Under the pieces are notes generated by a model that was not told where the DNA came from, did not search any database, and saw nothing but the letters and a program-made list of their open reading frames with translations. From JACKIC01 sp964543795 (GTDB lineage: Bacteria > Planctomycetota > UBA1135 > UBA2386): a stretch of DNA of 64,000 bases. Location: positions 165,102-229,101 of the forward strand of contig CAZIZN010000007.1 in the NCBI GenBank assembly GCA_964543795.1, written 5' to 3'. This document shows, piece by piece, positions 7,629 to 19,508 of this stretch. Numbering within the stretch: position 1 is the first letter of the stretch; each line of letters starts with the position of its first letter. Made by a program: the position numbers and the translations under genes.

Positions 7629-8891
7629 ATGCCTCGCATCCGCCCCTTCGCCGCGTTCGCGCTGCTCGCCGCGTCGCTGCCGGCCCAGCAGCAGAAGCAC
7701 ATCGCCTATCCCGAACGGGACATCCTCTCGCCGTTCCGCATGCCGGGCGAGACCTACGCCCCGCCGGACAAGCTGTTCGCGCTGCTGCGGCAGATGCGCG
7801 CGATCGCCGACGACGCCGCGAGCCGCAAGAGCTTCGACGACGCGGGCCGCGAGGTCGTCGACGACGAACGCTGGCGCCGCCTGCGCGACGAGGCGGTGCG
7901 GCTCGGCATCGACGCCGGCTACCTCGCCAGCATCATGCGGCTCTCCAAGAACGCCGACGACCGGGCCACCGCGTTCTACGCGGCGTTCCTCTGCGACAAC
8001 GTCGACTACGTGCTCAACCTGGTCGCGCACATCCCCGGCGAGCCGGTGCAGAGGACCCGTGAAGCGGCGATGCCGCGCGCCGCCGCGTTCGCGCGCGCGA
8101 ACCTCGTGCGCCGCTACGGCCAGCTCACCGACGAACAGAAGCGCGCCCTGACGCTGCCGAAGCCCGGCACGCCGGAGGCCAAGGCCGCCGGCATCACGCG
8201 CGGCCCGCGCGACGAGGACCACCTGCACACGCTGCGGCTGGTGCCGTTCTTCCAGCTGCTCGACCGCGACGACCCGCTCGACCAGGCCCAGGCGCTGTGG
8301 TTCCTCGACCAGGTGTTCCAGGTGCGCGGCGACCTCGCGTTGCTCTGGCTCGAGCCCGTGCTGCCGCGCCTGCGCCAGCTGCTGCAGAGCGAGGACGAAC
8401 GCGTGCGCGAGCACACGATCGCCCTGCTGGCGACGGTCGGACCGGCCGACCTGCCGCGGCCGGCGCTCGACGCCCCGGCGACCGAACTGCACGCCTGGGC
8501 CGAGAAGGCCGAGAAGGCGCTGTTCCCGCCGATCCGCAACTACAACGACACCGTGGTGCAGATGCACCCGAGCCCCGAACGCGACGCCGTGCTGGCGGCC
8601 GGCAGGAAGGCGCTCGAAGGCGACTCGCTCGGCGAGACCGCGCGCGGCAAGACCAAGGACGGCATGCCCTACCGCGGCTTCCGAGTCGCCGTCGTCCCCG
8701 ACGCGCTGCAGCCGCTGGCGATCCCCGCCGAGGCAGTGATCACGTCGATCAACGGCGTGCCCGTCGCGACCTCGTCGGAGGTGCTGACGACCGTGCGCAC
8801 GCTCCTCGACAAGCTCGGCCACCCGCGCGTGCTGGTCGTCGAGTTCGTCGCGAAGGGCGAAACGCACGCCATCGAGTACCGGATCCTGTGA
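7629..8891 (+). CDS. Secreted protein with helical repeats and C-terminal PDZ-like region
   Basis: 420 residues starting with a signal peptide (MPRIRPFAAFALLAASLPAQ). Residues about 40-300 are mainly helical and include a HEAT-like stretch (QLLQSEDERVREHTIALLATVGPADL). The last about 90 residues (GMPYRGFRVAVVPDALQPL ... ITSINGVPVATSSEVLTTV) resemble a PDZ domain: a carboxylate-binding-like loop, an I-x-x-I-N-G-x-P turn and a following helix. No protease domain is present, so this would be a peptide-binding or scaffold module. ATG at 7629 is preferred to the GTG at 7611 because it begins the signal peptide. It converges tightly with the glycosyltransferase gene (19 bases). Confidence 0.7.
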   Translation: MPRIRPFAAFALLAASLPAQQQKHIAYPERDILSPFRMPGETYAPPDKLFALLRQMRAIADDAASRKSFDDAGREVVDDERWRRLRDEAVRLGIDAGYLASIMRLSKNADDRATAFYAAFLCDNVDYVLNLVAHIPGEPVQRTREAAMPRAAAFARANLVRRYGQLTDEQKRALTLPKPGTPEAKAAGITRGPRDEDHLHTLRLVPFFQLLDRDDPLDQAQALWFLDQVFQVRGDLALLWLEPVLPRLRQLLQSEDERVREHTIALLATVGPADLPRPALDAPATELHAWAEKAEKALFPPIRNYNDTVVQMHPSPERDAVLAAGRKALEGDSLGETARGKTKDGMPYRGFRVAVVPDALQPLAIPAEAVITSINGVPVATSSEVLTTVRTLLDKLGHPRVLVVEFVAKGETHAIEYRIL

Positions 8892-8910
8892 GCCGGGGAG
8901 CGGCGGCGCC

Positions 8911-10692
8911 TCACTTCGAGCCCCAGCCGAGGAAGTCGACGTCGCGCGCGGGCACGTCGACCCGCGAGGCGAGGTACGCGACGAGTTCGTCGTGCCGTGG
9001 ACTCGAGCGCCAGACGTAGATGAAGTAGCGCCAGCCGCGCACGCCGCAGGTCATCTCGCCGACGAAGGTGCCGAGGTCGCGCAACAGCGCCATCTGGAAG
9101 AAGACGCGGTGCATGCGGTCGTCGACGGAGCCGCGGTTGAAGACCAGCTTCGCGGCCTCGTCGATCCGCTCCGATCCGAGGCACCACTCCTGCACGTAGG
9201 TCGATCTGCCGGCACGCTCGTCGTCGGCGAAGGACGTGGCTCCCGGCGACGCGGGGAACAGGTACCACGCGACCACGTCCGGCCGCAGGTTCTGCAGGTA
9301 GGCGGCGCGCTGCTCCTCGGGTGTGCGCAGGCAGAACCCGTCGTCGGTGAGTCCCACCGGATCCATGTGATGCGCTCGGGCCACGAACGGCGTCACGCCC
9401 GCGTTCGTGCACAGCAGCTTCAGACTCCAGCCGTGCCCCGCGTCGCGCACGATCTCGCCGAAGCGGCGGAACTGCTCCATCATCGGCAAGCGCGGCGGCG
9501 GTTCGCCCAGCAACCGCACCGTGCTCGCGACCTGCGGCGCGATGGCGACCGACGCGCAGGCCAGCGCGAGCCACGCGCCGATGCCGATCCACCGCTGCGC
9601 CGGCAGCCGTCTGCCGATGTCGGCCGTCGCCACGGTCGCGGCGTAGGCGATCAGCGGCACCAGGTGCCAGGAGAAGCGGTGGTCGTAGCCGCCCTCGTGC
9701 ACGATGCGCAGTCCGTAGACGAACCACGCCGAGGCCAGCGCGAGCACGAGCATCGGCACGAACGACCCGGGCCCTGCGTCTGCGCCCGCCGCGTGCGAAC
9801 GGACCGGCGCGCGCGCCAGCAGCCCGGCGGCGACCAGCAGGAGCGCGGCGACGCCGAGCTCCCAACGGTACGCCGCGAGGTAGTCGAGCATCGGCTGGAC
9901 CCCGTTCCAGCCGGGCGCGGTCGCCTTGAGATAGAACGGATTGGGCAACAGGTAGCCGAAGTACGACAGCTTCCATGCCGCGTAGGCGCCCAGCGCCGCG
10001 GCGAACGCGGCACCCGCCGCGACGGGGCCGCGGCAGCTCAGCCCGCGGCGCCGCAGCGCGAGGAACGCGGCGGACAGACCGAAGGCGACGACGAGGCCGC
10101 CGTCGGGCCGCGTCAGCAGCAGCAGGAAGCCCGCGCCGCCCGTGGCGACGCCGCGCAGCAGTCCGCCGGGACGCGCGACGAGGCGCTGCGTCGCGACGAC
10201 GAAACCGATGGCCATGGTCGCGAACAGGACCGTCTCGAGGCCGCGGCTCGCGTGCACCTGCAGATCGTGGTTCGCGAACAGGACGATGCCGGGGGCGAGC
10301 ACGGCCGGCGCCCACGCCGATCGCCACGGCACCTGCCGCGCGAGCAGCACGGCGAGGCCGAGCACGGCCGCCAGCGAGATCAGCAGCGCCGCCGCCGCGT
10401 GTTCCATGCCGAGCCGGTGCAGCCCCGCGACGCCGAGCAGGTGCAGCAGGTTCGTGTAACCCTCGCAGGGCGCCGAATCGGGGTTCCAGCGCAGTCCCAG
10501 ACCGTCGACGAGGTTGTCCGCGTAGCGGAACGTGATGTAGGCGTCGTCGATCGCGCAGTGGCGCTGGTGCACGATGGCCGCCAGCGCCAGGGCCACGGAC
10601 CCGCCGCCGATTCCGGCGAGCGCCCACCGGGCTCCGACCGACGTGGCGGAAGGTGCACGCGCGGGCATCGTCGCGGTCGTGTCGGTGCTCAT
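8911..10692 (-). CDS. GT-C fold membrane glycosyltransferase (AftB-like)
   Basis: 593 residues with an N-terminal membrane helix followed by the signature CAIDDAYITFRYADNLVDG...EGYTNLL. The Asp-Asp pair in the first external loop is the typical catalytic motif of polyprenyl-phosphate-dependent GT-C enzymes such as mycobacterial AftB. About ten further helices follow. A soluble C-terminal domain of roughly 190 residues begins after the last helix and includes the acidic FCLRTPEEQR region. It probably transfers a sugar from a lipid carrier to an extracytoplasmic glycan or protein; the acceptor is unknown. ATG at 10692 is chosen over the upstream in-frame ATG because it leaves a short Thr/Ala-rich cytoplasmic tail. 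Confidence 0.8.
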   Translation of the reverse strand: MSTDTTATMPARAPSATSVGARWALAGIGGGSVALALAAIVHQRHCAIDDAYITFRYADNLVDGLGLRWNPDSAPCEGYTNLLHLLGVAGLHRLGMEHAAAALLISLAAVLGLAVLLARQVPWRSAWAPAVLAPGIVLFANHDLQVHASRGLETVLFATMAIGFVVATQRLVARPGGLLRGVATGGAGFLLLLTRPDGGLVVAFGLSAAFLALRRRGLSCRGPVAAGAAFAAALGAYAAWKLSYFGYLLPNPFYLKATAPGWNGVQPMLDYLAAYRWELGVAALLLVAAGLLARAPVRSHAAGADAGPGSFVPMLVLALASAWFVYGLRIVHEGGYDHRFSWHLVPLIAYAATVATADIGRRLPAQRWIGIGAWLALACASVAIAPQVASTVRLLGEPPPRLPMMEQFRRFGEIVRDAGHGWSLKLLCTNAGVTPFVARAHHMDPVGLTDDGFCLRTPEEQRAAYLQNLRPDVVAWYLFPASPGATSFADDERAGRSTYVQEWCLGSERIDEAAKLVFNRGSVDDRMHRVFFQMALLRDLGTFVGEMTCGVRGWRYFIYVWRSSPRHDELVAYLASRVDVPARDVDFLGWGSK

Positions 10693-10759
10693 CGGGGGCG
10701 TCTGGTTACGCGGACGATGCCGAGCTGCCAAGCCCCCCGCACGGACCGCGGTCGCGAAC

Positions 10760-12667
10760 TCACCGCAGCATCGCCTCGACGTCCGGCCGCAGCGCCTCGG
10801 CCCACGCGACGTACGCGGCGGCCGACAGGTGCAGGGCGTCGGGCATCACCGCCTTGTCGATGACGCCGTCGGCGCCGACGAACGTGGCCCCGTAGTCGCG
10901 GCACACGACCATCTCGTCGCCCGCGAGCGCTGCGGCGGCGAGCTCGCTCGCGCGCTGGCACTTCGCGCGCGTCGCATCGGGCTGCTGGCTGCGCGGCAGG
11001 ATCGCCTGCAGCAACACCCTCGCGCGCGGCAGGCCCGTGCGCAGCCGCCGCACGACGGACTCGATGCCGGCGGCGATCTCCTCGGCGCTGCATTCGTCGC
11101 CGGGCGCGTTGTTCGTGCCGATCAGCACCACCACGGCGCGCACGTCGTTGTTCGACGCCGCCAGCGCCTCGATCAGGCCGTGGTCGAGCCGCCAGTTCAC
11201 GTTCTGTGTGCGATCTCCGGAGACGCCCAGGTTGAGCGCGCGCAACGGCTGCCAGAGCGTGCGCCACGGCTCGGCGCCGTCCTTGTTCCACCCCTGGGTG
11301 ATGGAGTCGCCGAGGAAGACCAGCCGGTGACCGCCGGCGCGCGCCGCGGCCAGATCGTCGGCGACGCGCCTGGTCCACCAGCTCTCGATGCGCGGCGTGG
11401 ACTGGATCGCGCCGATCGGGCGTGCGAACGCGGGCTCGGGATCGCCCGCGCGCTGGTCGAGTTCGTCGAGCCGCAGCCGCAGCGACTGCACGAACGGCGC
11501 CTCGCCGGGCACCCAGTGACCGTAGGTCGTCAGCACGAACGTGCCGTCGGACAGCACCTCGACGCCGGGGTAGGCGCAGTCCGTGCCGCGCCAGTTGCGG
11601 GCGAGCCTGACGCGGTACTGCCCCTGCCGCCCCGCTTCGAGGTCCGCGAACGTGCCGACCCACGCGACCCAGTCGCCGCGCGTCGGACTGTCCTTGGCCA
11701 TGTCGCGGAAGGACACCAGGAGACGCCCGTCGGGCGCGTAGGCGCCGACGTGGCGGTCGCCGCACAGCACGGCCGGCAGCGGCCGCGGGGCGCTCCAGGT
11801 CATCGCCTCGTCGTCGGAGAACAGCACCTGCGAGGCGTGCCGACGCGAGTTCTCGCGCAGCAACATCGCCAGTCGGACACCGTCGGGCGAGCGCACGACG
11901 CCCGGCTCGCAGAGGTCCATGTCGCTGCCGCTCCAGACGACCGTGGGTTCGCGCCACGTGAGGCCGCCGTCGCCCGAACGCGTCTGGTAGACGGTGAAGT
12001 GCGAACGCGTGCCGCCCTTCGTGAACCAGCGGCCATCGTCGTGGAAGAACGCCGCGTACTCGCCGTCGCGCAGGCGAACGACCGAGGCCATCGCGACGAT
12101 GCCGCCGAACTCGCCGATCGCCGCGAGCGGCGTCCACGAGGCACCGCCGTCCTCGGAGACGCTGCTGCGGATCGGATGCAGGCCCGAGAACAGCACCAGT
12201 CGTTCCTTCCCGGTGTGGGGATCGAGCAGGCGATGGATCGTCGGCGTCTCGAGGCTCGTCGACCAGTTCTCGGGCACCGGCAGCGGCGCACTCCACGACC
12301 GGCCGCCGTCGCCGCTGCGCTGCAGCACGATCGGGCCGCGGCCGTGGCCTTCCGGGTGCACGCAGAGGATCGTCAGGCCGTCGGGCATCAGCACCGTCGT
12401 CGGATGACCGAGGTAACGCCGCGGCACGCGCCGCACCGTGACGCGGCGCGCGACGTCGGCGTCGAGATCGAGCCAGCGAGCCCCCCGGTCGGCCGCGCTC
12501 TCGGGAGCCGTCGAACCGGCCGCGGCCGACGTCGGCGCGTCGAGGGTGGCCGCCGCGACGGTCGCGGGCACCGACCCGCCGTGCGCCGCCGTGCCGCGCG
12601 CACCCTCGCAAGCCGCCAGCATGGCGACGGCCGAAGACACCAGGAGGGCGCGACAGGAACGGCTCAT
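10760..12667 (-). CDS. Sialidase-like beta-propeller fused to SGNH/GDSL esterase (lipoprotein)
   Basis: 635 residues in three parts. First is a lipoprotein signal (AMLAACEG). Residues about 65-430 form a six-bladed sialidase-type propeller with Asp boxes SGDGGRSW, SEDGGASW, SGDGGLTW and a degenerate SDDEAMTW. From about 445 there is an SGNH hydrolase with block I GDSI (Ser455), LGVSGD (Gly), GTNN (Asn) and DALH (Asp610, His613), so its triad is intact. The pairing of a glycosidase with an esterase fits removal of O-acetyl groups and sialic acid (or a related sugar) from one glycan. The usual FRIP arginine motif of sialidases is not obvious in the N-terminus, so glycosidase activity is less certain than esterase activity. 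Confidence 0.85.
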   Translation of the reverse strand: MSRSCRALLVSSAVAMLAACEGARGTAAHGGSVPATVAAATLDAPTSAAAGSTAPESAADRGARWLDLDADVARRVTVRRVPRRYLGHPTTVLMPDGLTILCVHPEGHGRGPIVLQRSGDGGRSWSAPLPVPENWSTSLETPTIHRLLDPHTGKERLVLFSGLHPIRSSVSEDGGASWTPLAAIGEFGGIVAMASVVRLRDGEYAAFFHDDGRWFTKGGTRSHFTVYQTRSGDGGLTWREPTVVWSGSDMDLCEPGVVRSPDGVRLAMLLRENSRRHASQVLFSDDEAMTWSAPRPLPAVLCGDRHVGAYAPDGRLLVSFRDMAKDSPTRGDWVAWVGTFADLEAGRQGQYRVRLARNWRGTDCAYPGVEVLSDGTFVLTTYGHWVPGEAPFVQSLRLRLDELDQRAGDPEPAFARPIGAIQSTPRIESWWTRRVADDLAAARAGGHRLVFLGDSITQGWNKDGAEPWRTLWQPLRALNLGVSGDRTQNVNWRLDHGLIEALAASNNDVRAVVVLIGTNNAPGDECSAEEIAAGIESVVRRLRTGLPRARVLLQAILPRSQQPDATRAKCQRASELAAAALAGDEMVVCRDYGATFVGADGVIDKAVMPDALHLSAAAYVAWAEALRPDVEAMLR

Positions 12668-12783
12668 GCCGACGTCGTACCGCGGGCGCGGACCCGGACA
12701 AGGTTTCCTCGTGCACTGCGGCGCGGACGGCGGTCACCGCCACCGGCGGCCGACGGCCCCGCGAGCTCGGACGACCTGCGCGC

Positions 12784-12789
12784 TATCCT
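12784..12789 (+). promoter_or_regulatory. Candidate -10 box for the ABC-F gene
   Basis: TATCCT preceded by GC, ending 10 bases before the ATG at 12800. The surrounding GCTATCCTGCTCGCCCC is repeated almost identically before argS at 19491-19507. Confidence 0.5.
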
Positions 12790-12799
12790 GCTCGCCCCG

Positions 12800-14698
12800 A
12801 TGACCCTGGTCAGCCTCGACAAGATCGTGCACCGTTTCGGCGATCACCCGGTCCTCGACGGTCTGTCGCTGCGCGTCGACGAAGGCGACCGCATCGGCGT
12901 CGTGGGCGACAACGGTGCGGGCAAGACGACCATGGTGCGCATCCTCGCCGGCGTCGACGAGCCGGACCTCGGCGAGCGCAACACGCGGCGCAACCTGCGC
13001 ATCGCCTACGGCGCGCAGATGCCGGCGATGCCCGCGGGCACCACGGTCGAGGGGCTCGTGCTGCACGGCACCGGCGAACACTCGGCACTCGAGGCCCGCA
13101 TGCGTTCGCTCGAAGCCCGCATGGCCGGCGGCGACGAGGCCGCGCTGCGCGAGTACGGCGAACTGCAGGCGGCCTTCGAGGCCGGCGGCGGCTACGACCG
13201 CAAGCACCGCGTCGAGAAGGTCCTGTTCGGGCTCGGCTTCACCGAGGGCGATCTGCAGAAGGACGTGTCGGTGCTCAGCGGCGGCGAGAAGTCGCGCACG
13301 CAGCTCGCGATCCTGATGACGACGCCGGCCGAGCTGCTGATCCTCGACGAACCCACCAACCACCTCGACCTGCGGGGCATCGAATTCGTCGAGGACTTCG
13401 TGCAGCGCTACCCGGGCGCCGTCGTCGTCGTCAGCCACGACCGCACGTTCCTCGACGCCGTCGCGAACGCGATCGTCGAGGTCGCGGACGGCGTCGCCAA
13501 CCGGTGGAAGGGCAACTTCACCCACTACAGCCAGCAGCGCGACCAGGCGCTGCTGGCGCAGGCGCGGGCCTACAAGAGTCAGCGCGAGTTCGTCGAGAAG
13601 GAGATGGAGTACATCCGCCGCAACATGGCCGGACGGATGAGTGCGCAGGCCAAGGGCCGACTCAAACGCCTGCAGCGGCTGCAGCTGATCGACAAACCCA
13701 AGGGCAACCGCGCCGCGATGCGGCTCACCTTCGGCAAGACGACGCGGGGCCAGCAGGGACAGGCCGCGCTCGAGTGCGAGGACCTCACGGTGAAGGCCGG
13801 CTCGCGCACCCTGATCGAACACGGCGAGCTGCGCATCTGGTTCGGCGAGGTCGCGGCACTGCTCGGCCGCAACGGCGCGGGCAAGACCACCCTGTTGCGA
13901 CTGCTCGCGGGCATCGGTCGACCCGCCGCCGGCACGATCAAGCGCGCGCACAACCTGCGCATCGGCTACTTCAGCCAGGAGAAGAACGACCTGCCCGCAC
14001 AGGGCACCGTGCTCGAAGCGCTGCGCGAACTCGACCGCACCGTCGACGACCGCGAGCTGCGCGACCATCTCGCGCTGTTCCTGTTCTGCGGCGACGACGT
14101 GGACAAGCCCGTCGCGGACCTCTCCGGCGGCGAGAAGCAGCGGCTGTCGCTCGCGCGCATGACCCGCGCCCAGTTCGATCTCCTGTGCCTCGACGAGCCG
14201 ACGAACCACCTGGACGTCGCCGGCACCGAGGGGCTCGAGCAGGCGCTCAAGGAGTTCCCCGGCACCGTCGTGCTGATCACGCACGACCGCCGCCTCGTGA
14301 GCGAGGTCGCCGACCGCGTGCTCTGGGTCGAGAACGGCCGCATCCGCACGTTCGACCAGGGCCTGGCGCAGTGCCAGCGGGTGCTGGCAGAGGAACGCAC
14401 CGCGGCGCGGCTGGCCGAAGCGGAGGCGCGCGAACGACAGGCGCAGAAGACGTCGGCGGCGAACGCCGAGGAGCCGAAGAAGGCGATCGAGACCGGCAAG
14501 GTGCGCAATCCGCTGCTCTTCCAGCGGCTCGAGGAACGGATCATGGCGCTCGAGGCCGCGATCGAGGAGCTGCGCGCCGCGATGCTCGATCCGGCGAACT
14601 ACGCGAGCGCCGCCAGGATGAAGGAGCTGCAGGCGACGGAGGCGGCGAAGAAGGCCGAGCTCGCCGAGGCCTACGCGCAGTGGGAGAACTGGCAGTAG
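12800..14698 (+). CDS. ABC-F family ATPase (Uup/EttA-like, ribosome-associated)
   Basis: 632 residues with two ABC cassettes and no membrane part, as in ABC-F translation factors. Cassette 1 has Walker A GDNGAGKTT (residues 36-44), signature LSGGEKSR and Walker B LLILDEPTNHLDL. Cassette 2 has GRNGAGKTT, LSGGEKQRLSLAR and LLCLDEPTNHLDV. A basic linker with paired helices lies between them (about residues 250-300, AKGRLKRLQRLQ). A charged C-terminal coiled coil ending in YAQWENWQ resembles the DNA/RNA-binding tail of Uup. It probably acts on stalled ribosomes; a drug-resistance role cannot be excluded. ATG at 12800 immediately precedes the first strand of the cassette. Confidence 0.92.
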   Translation: MTLVSLDKIVHRFGDHPVLDGLSLRVDEGDRIGVVGDNGAGKTTMVRILAGVDEPDLGERNTRRNLRIAYGAQMPAMPAGTTVEGLVLHGTGEHSALEARMRSLEARMAGGDEAALREYGELQAAFEAGGGYDRKHRVEKVLFGLGFTEGDLQKDVSVLSGGEKSRTQLAILMTTPAELLILDEPTNHLDLRGIEFVEDFVQRYPGAVVVVSHDRTFLDAVANAIVEVADGVANRWKGNFTHYSQQRDQALLAQARAYKSQREFVEKEMEYIRRNMAGRMSAQAKGRLKRLQRLQLIDKPKGNRAAMRLTFGKTTRGQQGQAALECEDLTVKAGSRTLIEHGELRIWFGEVAALLGRNGAGKTTLLRLLAGIGRPAAGTIKRAHNLRIGYFSQEKNDLPAQGTVLEALRELDRTVDDRELRDHLALFLFCGDDVDKPVADLSGGEKQRLSLARMTRAQFDLLCLDEPTNHLDVAGTEGLEQALKEFPGTVVLITHDRRLVSEVADRVLWVENGRIRTFDQGLAQCQRVLAEERTAARLAEAEARERQAQKTSAANAEEPKKAIETGKVRNPLLFQRLEERIMALEAAIEELRAAMLDPANYASAARMKELQATEAAKKAELAEAYAQWENWQ

Positions 14699-14713
14699 CG
14701 GGCGGAGCGCCGC

Positions 14714-16585
14714 TCAGCGCCGCGCTTCCTCGAGGGCGGCCACGACCTGCGGATCGCCGGGGCGCAGTCCCGCGGCCGCCTGCAGCGCTTCGATCGCGTC
14801 GGCCTTGCGGCCCTGGGCGAGCAGCGTGCGACCGAGCAGGAACCAGGCGTTGAAGTAGTTCTCGTCGAGCTCGAGCGCGCGCAGGTAGTGGCGTTCGGCC
14901 GTCGCGAGGTCGCCTTCGCTGAAGCAGGCGGTGGCGAGGTTGTGGTGCAGGGTCGGCACGTTGGGCTGCGTCGCGAGCGCGATGCGGAAGTGCTCGATCG
15001 CGGTCTTCGCCTCGCCGCGGCGCGCCAGCAGCGCGCCGAGCTGGCCGTTCGCGACTGCATTGGCAGCGTCGACGGCCAGCGCGTCGCGGTAGCGGCGTTC
15101 GGCGTCCTGGAGGCGGTTCGCCGCCTCGAAGCACCGTCCCCACTCGGCGTAGACCGCGGCGCGGTCCGCGTGATGGCGTTCGGCGCGCGCGATCGCCGCC
15201 AGCGCCGCCTCGTGTTCGCCGCGTTCGCGCTCGAGCCCGGCCAGCTGCAGCCACAGGTTGCCCGCCTCCGGCAGCTTGCCGAGGTCGTGGTGCAGCAGCG
15301 CGCGCTGCAGCCACCGCCTCGCCTCGGCGTCGGCGACCTCGACCGCGAGCGTCAGCGTGCCCATCTCGTCGATCGAACGCTGGCCGAAGCGCACCCGCCG
15401 CGGCGGCCGGCTCGGATTGGCCGGGTTCGCGGCGCTGTTGTCGTAGACGTACTCCATCGCCACGCGCGAACCCGCCGGCAGCGCCACCGGCTCGCGGAAC
15501 CGGTAGTCGTCCTGCCAGTCGAAGTCCCAGCGGTCGATCCCGATCAGCACCCGACGCTCGCCGTTCGGCAGCGTCGCGAACCCGTTCAGGCTGCGGCCGA
15601 GGTAGTGCGCGTGCGGATAGACGGCGTGCACGACGACCGCGACCGGCAACACCATCTCGTCGCGGATCGCGTAGTCGGCGACGCCGGGTTCGATGTCGAT
15701 GCGGTCGGAGAACAGCGCCAGGGGGAACAGCTGCCGCGTCGGCGCGTCGTCGGTGAAGTAGAGCCCGATCTGCGGCTGCACCCGCTCGTGTCTGCCGGTC
15801 GGCTGCACGTGCACCTGCAGCACGAGGTCGTGGCCGAGGAACAGGCGGAACGCCATGCCCTTCTGCGCCGGCACGGTCCGCTTGCCCGGCGTCCAGCCGA
15901 GGAAGTGTCCGTCGGGAGGCCCTGCGCCGCCCATCTGCATGCCCGGATAGCCCGGCTCGGCGTCGAGTGCGTCGAGGCGCCGCGATTCGTACGTCGGGTC
16001 GACGGCGAGCACGGCGTGGTGCACGGCACGGCTGCCGGGCCGGATCTCGACCGCCTCGACGAAGCGCACGCCGTCGAGAGCGACGGGGATCACGAGGTTG
16101 CGGAACACGTCCTCGCCGCCCGGCTCGACGACGAGCGCGTCGGGCGCGGTCACGATCAGGTCGGGCTCGCGCAGCTGCCAGCCGCTCGGGAACGACGGCG
16201 GCTGCGGCTCCGTTGCCGCATCGCCGCGCGGCGCGCCGGCCGCCACCCAGCGCCGCAGCAGTTCGATCTCCCGGTCCGCGAGCCTGCGGTCGCCGACGAA
16301 GTCGCCGTGCGTCGGCAACCACGGCGGCATGCGGCGCTGCTGCGTCATCTCGACGATCAGGTCCTGCTTCTTGCGCGCGTCCTCGTAGGTGAGCAGCGAG
16401 AACGGTGCCGCCTCGCCGGGCCGGTGGCACGGCGCGCACGACCGGTGCACGAGCGGGGCGACGTGTTCCGACCACGTCGGCGCCGCCGGAAGGCCCGTGT
16501 CGGCGCCGCAGGCGGCGAGGCAGACGGCAAGGCCGGCGGCGAGCAGACGCGGGAACGGGAACGGGCGGCGGGGCGACGAAGGCAT
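14714..16585 (-). CDS. PHM-like copper monooxygenase/cytochrome c/TPR lipoprotein
   Basis: 623 residues. Lipoprotein signal CLAACGA, then a c-type heme site SCAPCH within an HVAPLVHRSCAPCHRPGE region (about residues 40-60). The middle (about 130-400) has the paired His motifs of peptidylglycine-hydroxylating monooxygenase-like domains: AVHHAVLAVD, LQVHVQPTG and YPHAHYLGR. These are candidate copper ligands. The last 200 residues carry about five TPRs (ALAVDAANAVANGQLGALLA and similar). The same layout (heme, PHM-like, TPR) is familiar from planctomycete and acidobacterial genomes, but the substrate is unknown. It probably sits on the periplasmic face of a membrane. It converges with the ABC-F gene after 15 bases. 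Confidence 0.78.
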   Translation of the reverse strand: MPSSPRRPFPFPRLLAAGLAVCLAACGADTGLPAAPTWSEHVAPLVHRSCAPCHRPGEAAPFSLLTYEDARKKQDLIVEMTQQRRMPPWLPTHGDFVGDRRLADREIELLRRWVAAGAPRGDAATEPQPPSFPSGWQLREPDLIVTAPDALVVEPGGEDVFRNLVIPVALDGVRFVEAVEIRPGSRAVHHAVLAVDPTYESRRLDALDAEPGYPGMQMGGAGPPDGHFLGWTPGKRTVPAQKGMAFRLFLGHDLVLQVHVQPTGRHERVQPQIGLYFTDDAPTRQLFPLALFSDRIDIEPGVADYAIRDEMVLPVAVVVHAVYPHAHYLGRSLNGFATLPNGERRVLIGIDRWDFDWQDDYRFREPVALPAGSRVAMEYVYDNSAANPANPSRPPRRVRFGQRSIDEMGTLTLAVEVADAEARRWLQRALLHHDLGKLPEAGNLWLQLAGLERERGEHEAALAAIARAERHHADRAAVYAEWGRCFEAANRLQDAERRYRDALAVDAANAVANGQLGALLARRGEAKTAIEHFRIALATQPNVPTLHHNLATACFSEGDLATAERHYLRALELDENYFNAWFLLGRTLLAQGRKADAIEALQAAAGLRPGDPQVVAALEEARR

Positions 16586-16597
16586 CCGCCCCGGATG

Positions 16598-19390
<2,793 letters not shown>

Positions 19391-19492
19391 GCGGCGGCGC
19401 CTCATGGGAGCACGTCATGACACCCCTCCCCGCACTGCGGCCCCATGGGCAGGAGGGCGCAGTTGGACGGAGCCTGGGGCCCGGGCCCTCGC

Positions 19493-19498
19493 TATCCT
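19493..19498 (+). promoter_or_regulatory. Candidate -10 box for argS
   Basis: TATCCT in a GCTATCCTGC context, ending 10 bases before the GTG start at 19509. It has the same sequence and spacing as in front of the ABC-F gene. Confidence 0.5.
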
Positions 19499-19508
19499 GC
19501 TCGCCCCC

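Noticed and set aside
10574..12799. Long N-terminal extension of the ABC-F frame
   Set aside because: The frame is open far upstream, but it lies opposite the sialidase fusion and glycosyltransferase genes and its sequence is low-complexity Arg/Ala. The ABC-F start at 12800 fits the family and has a promoter box.
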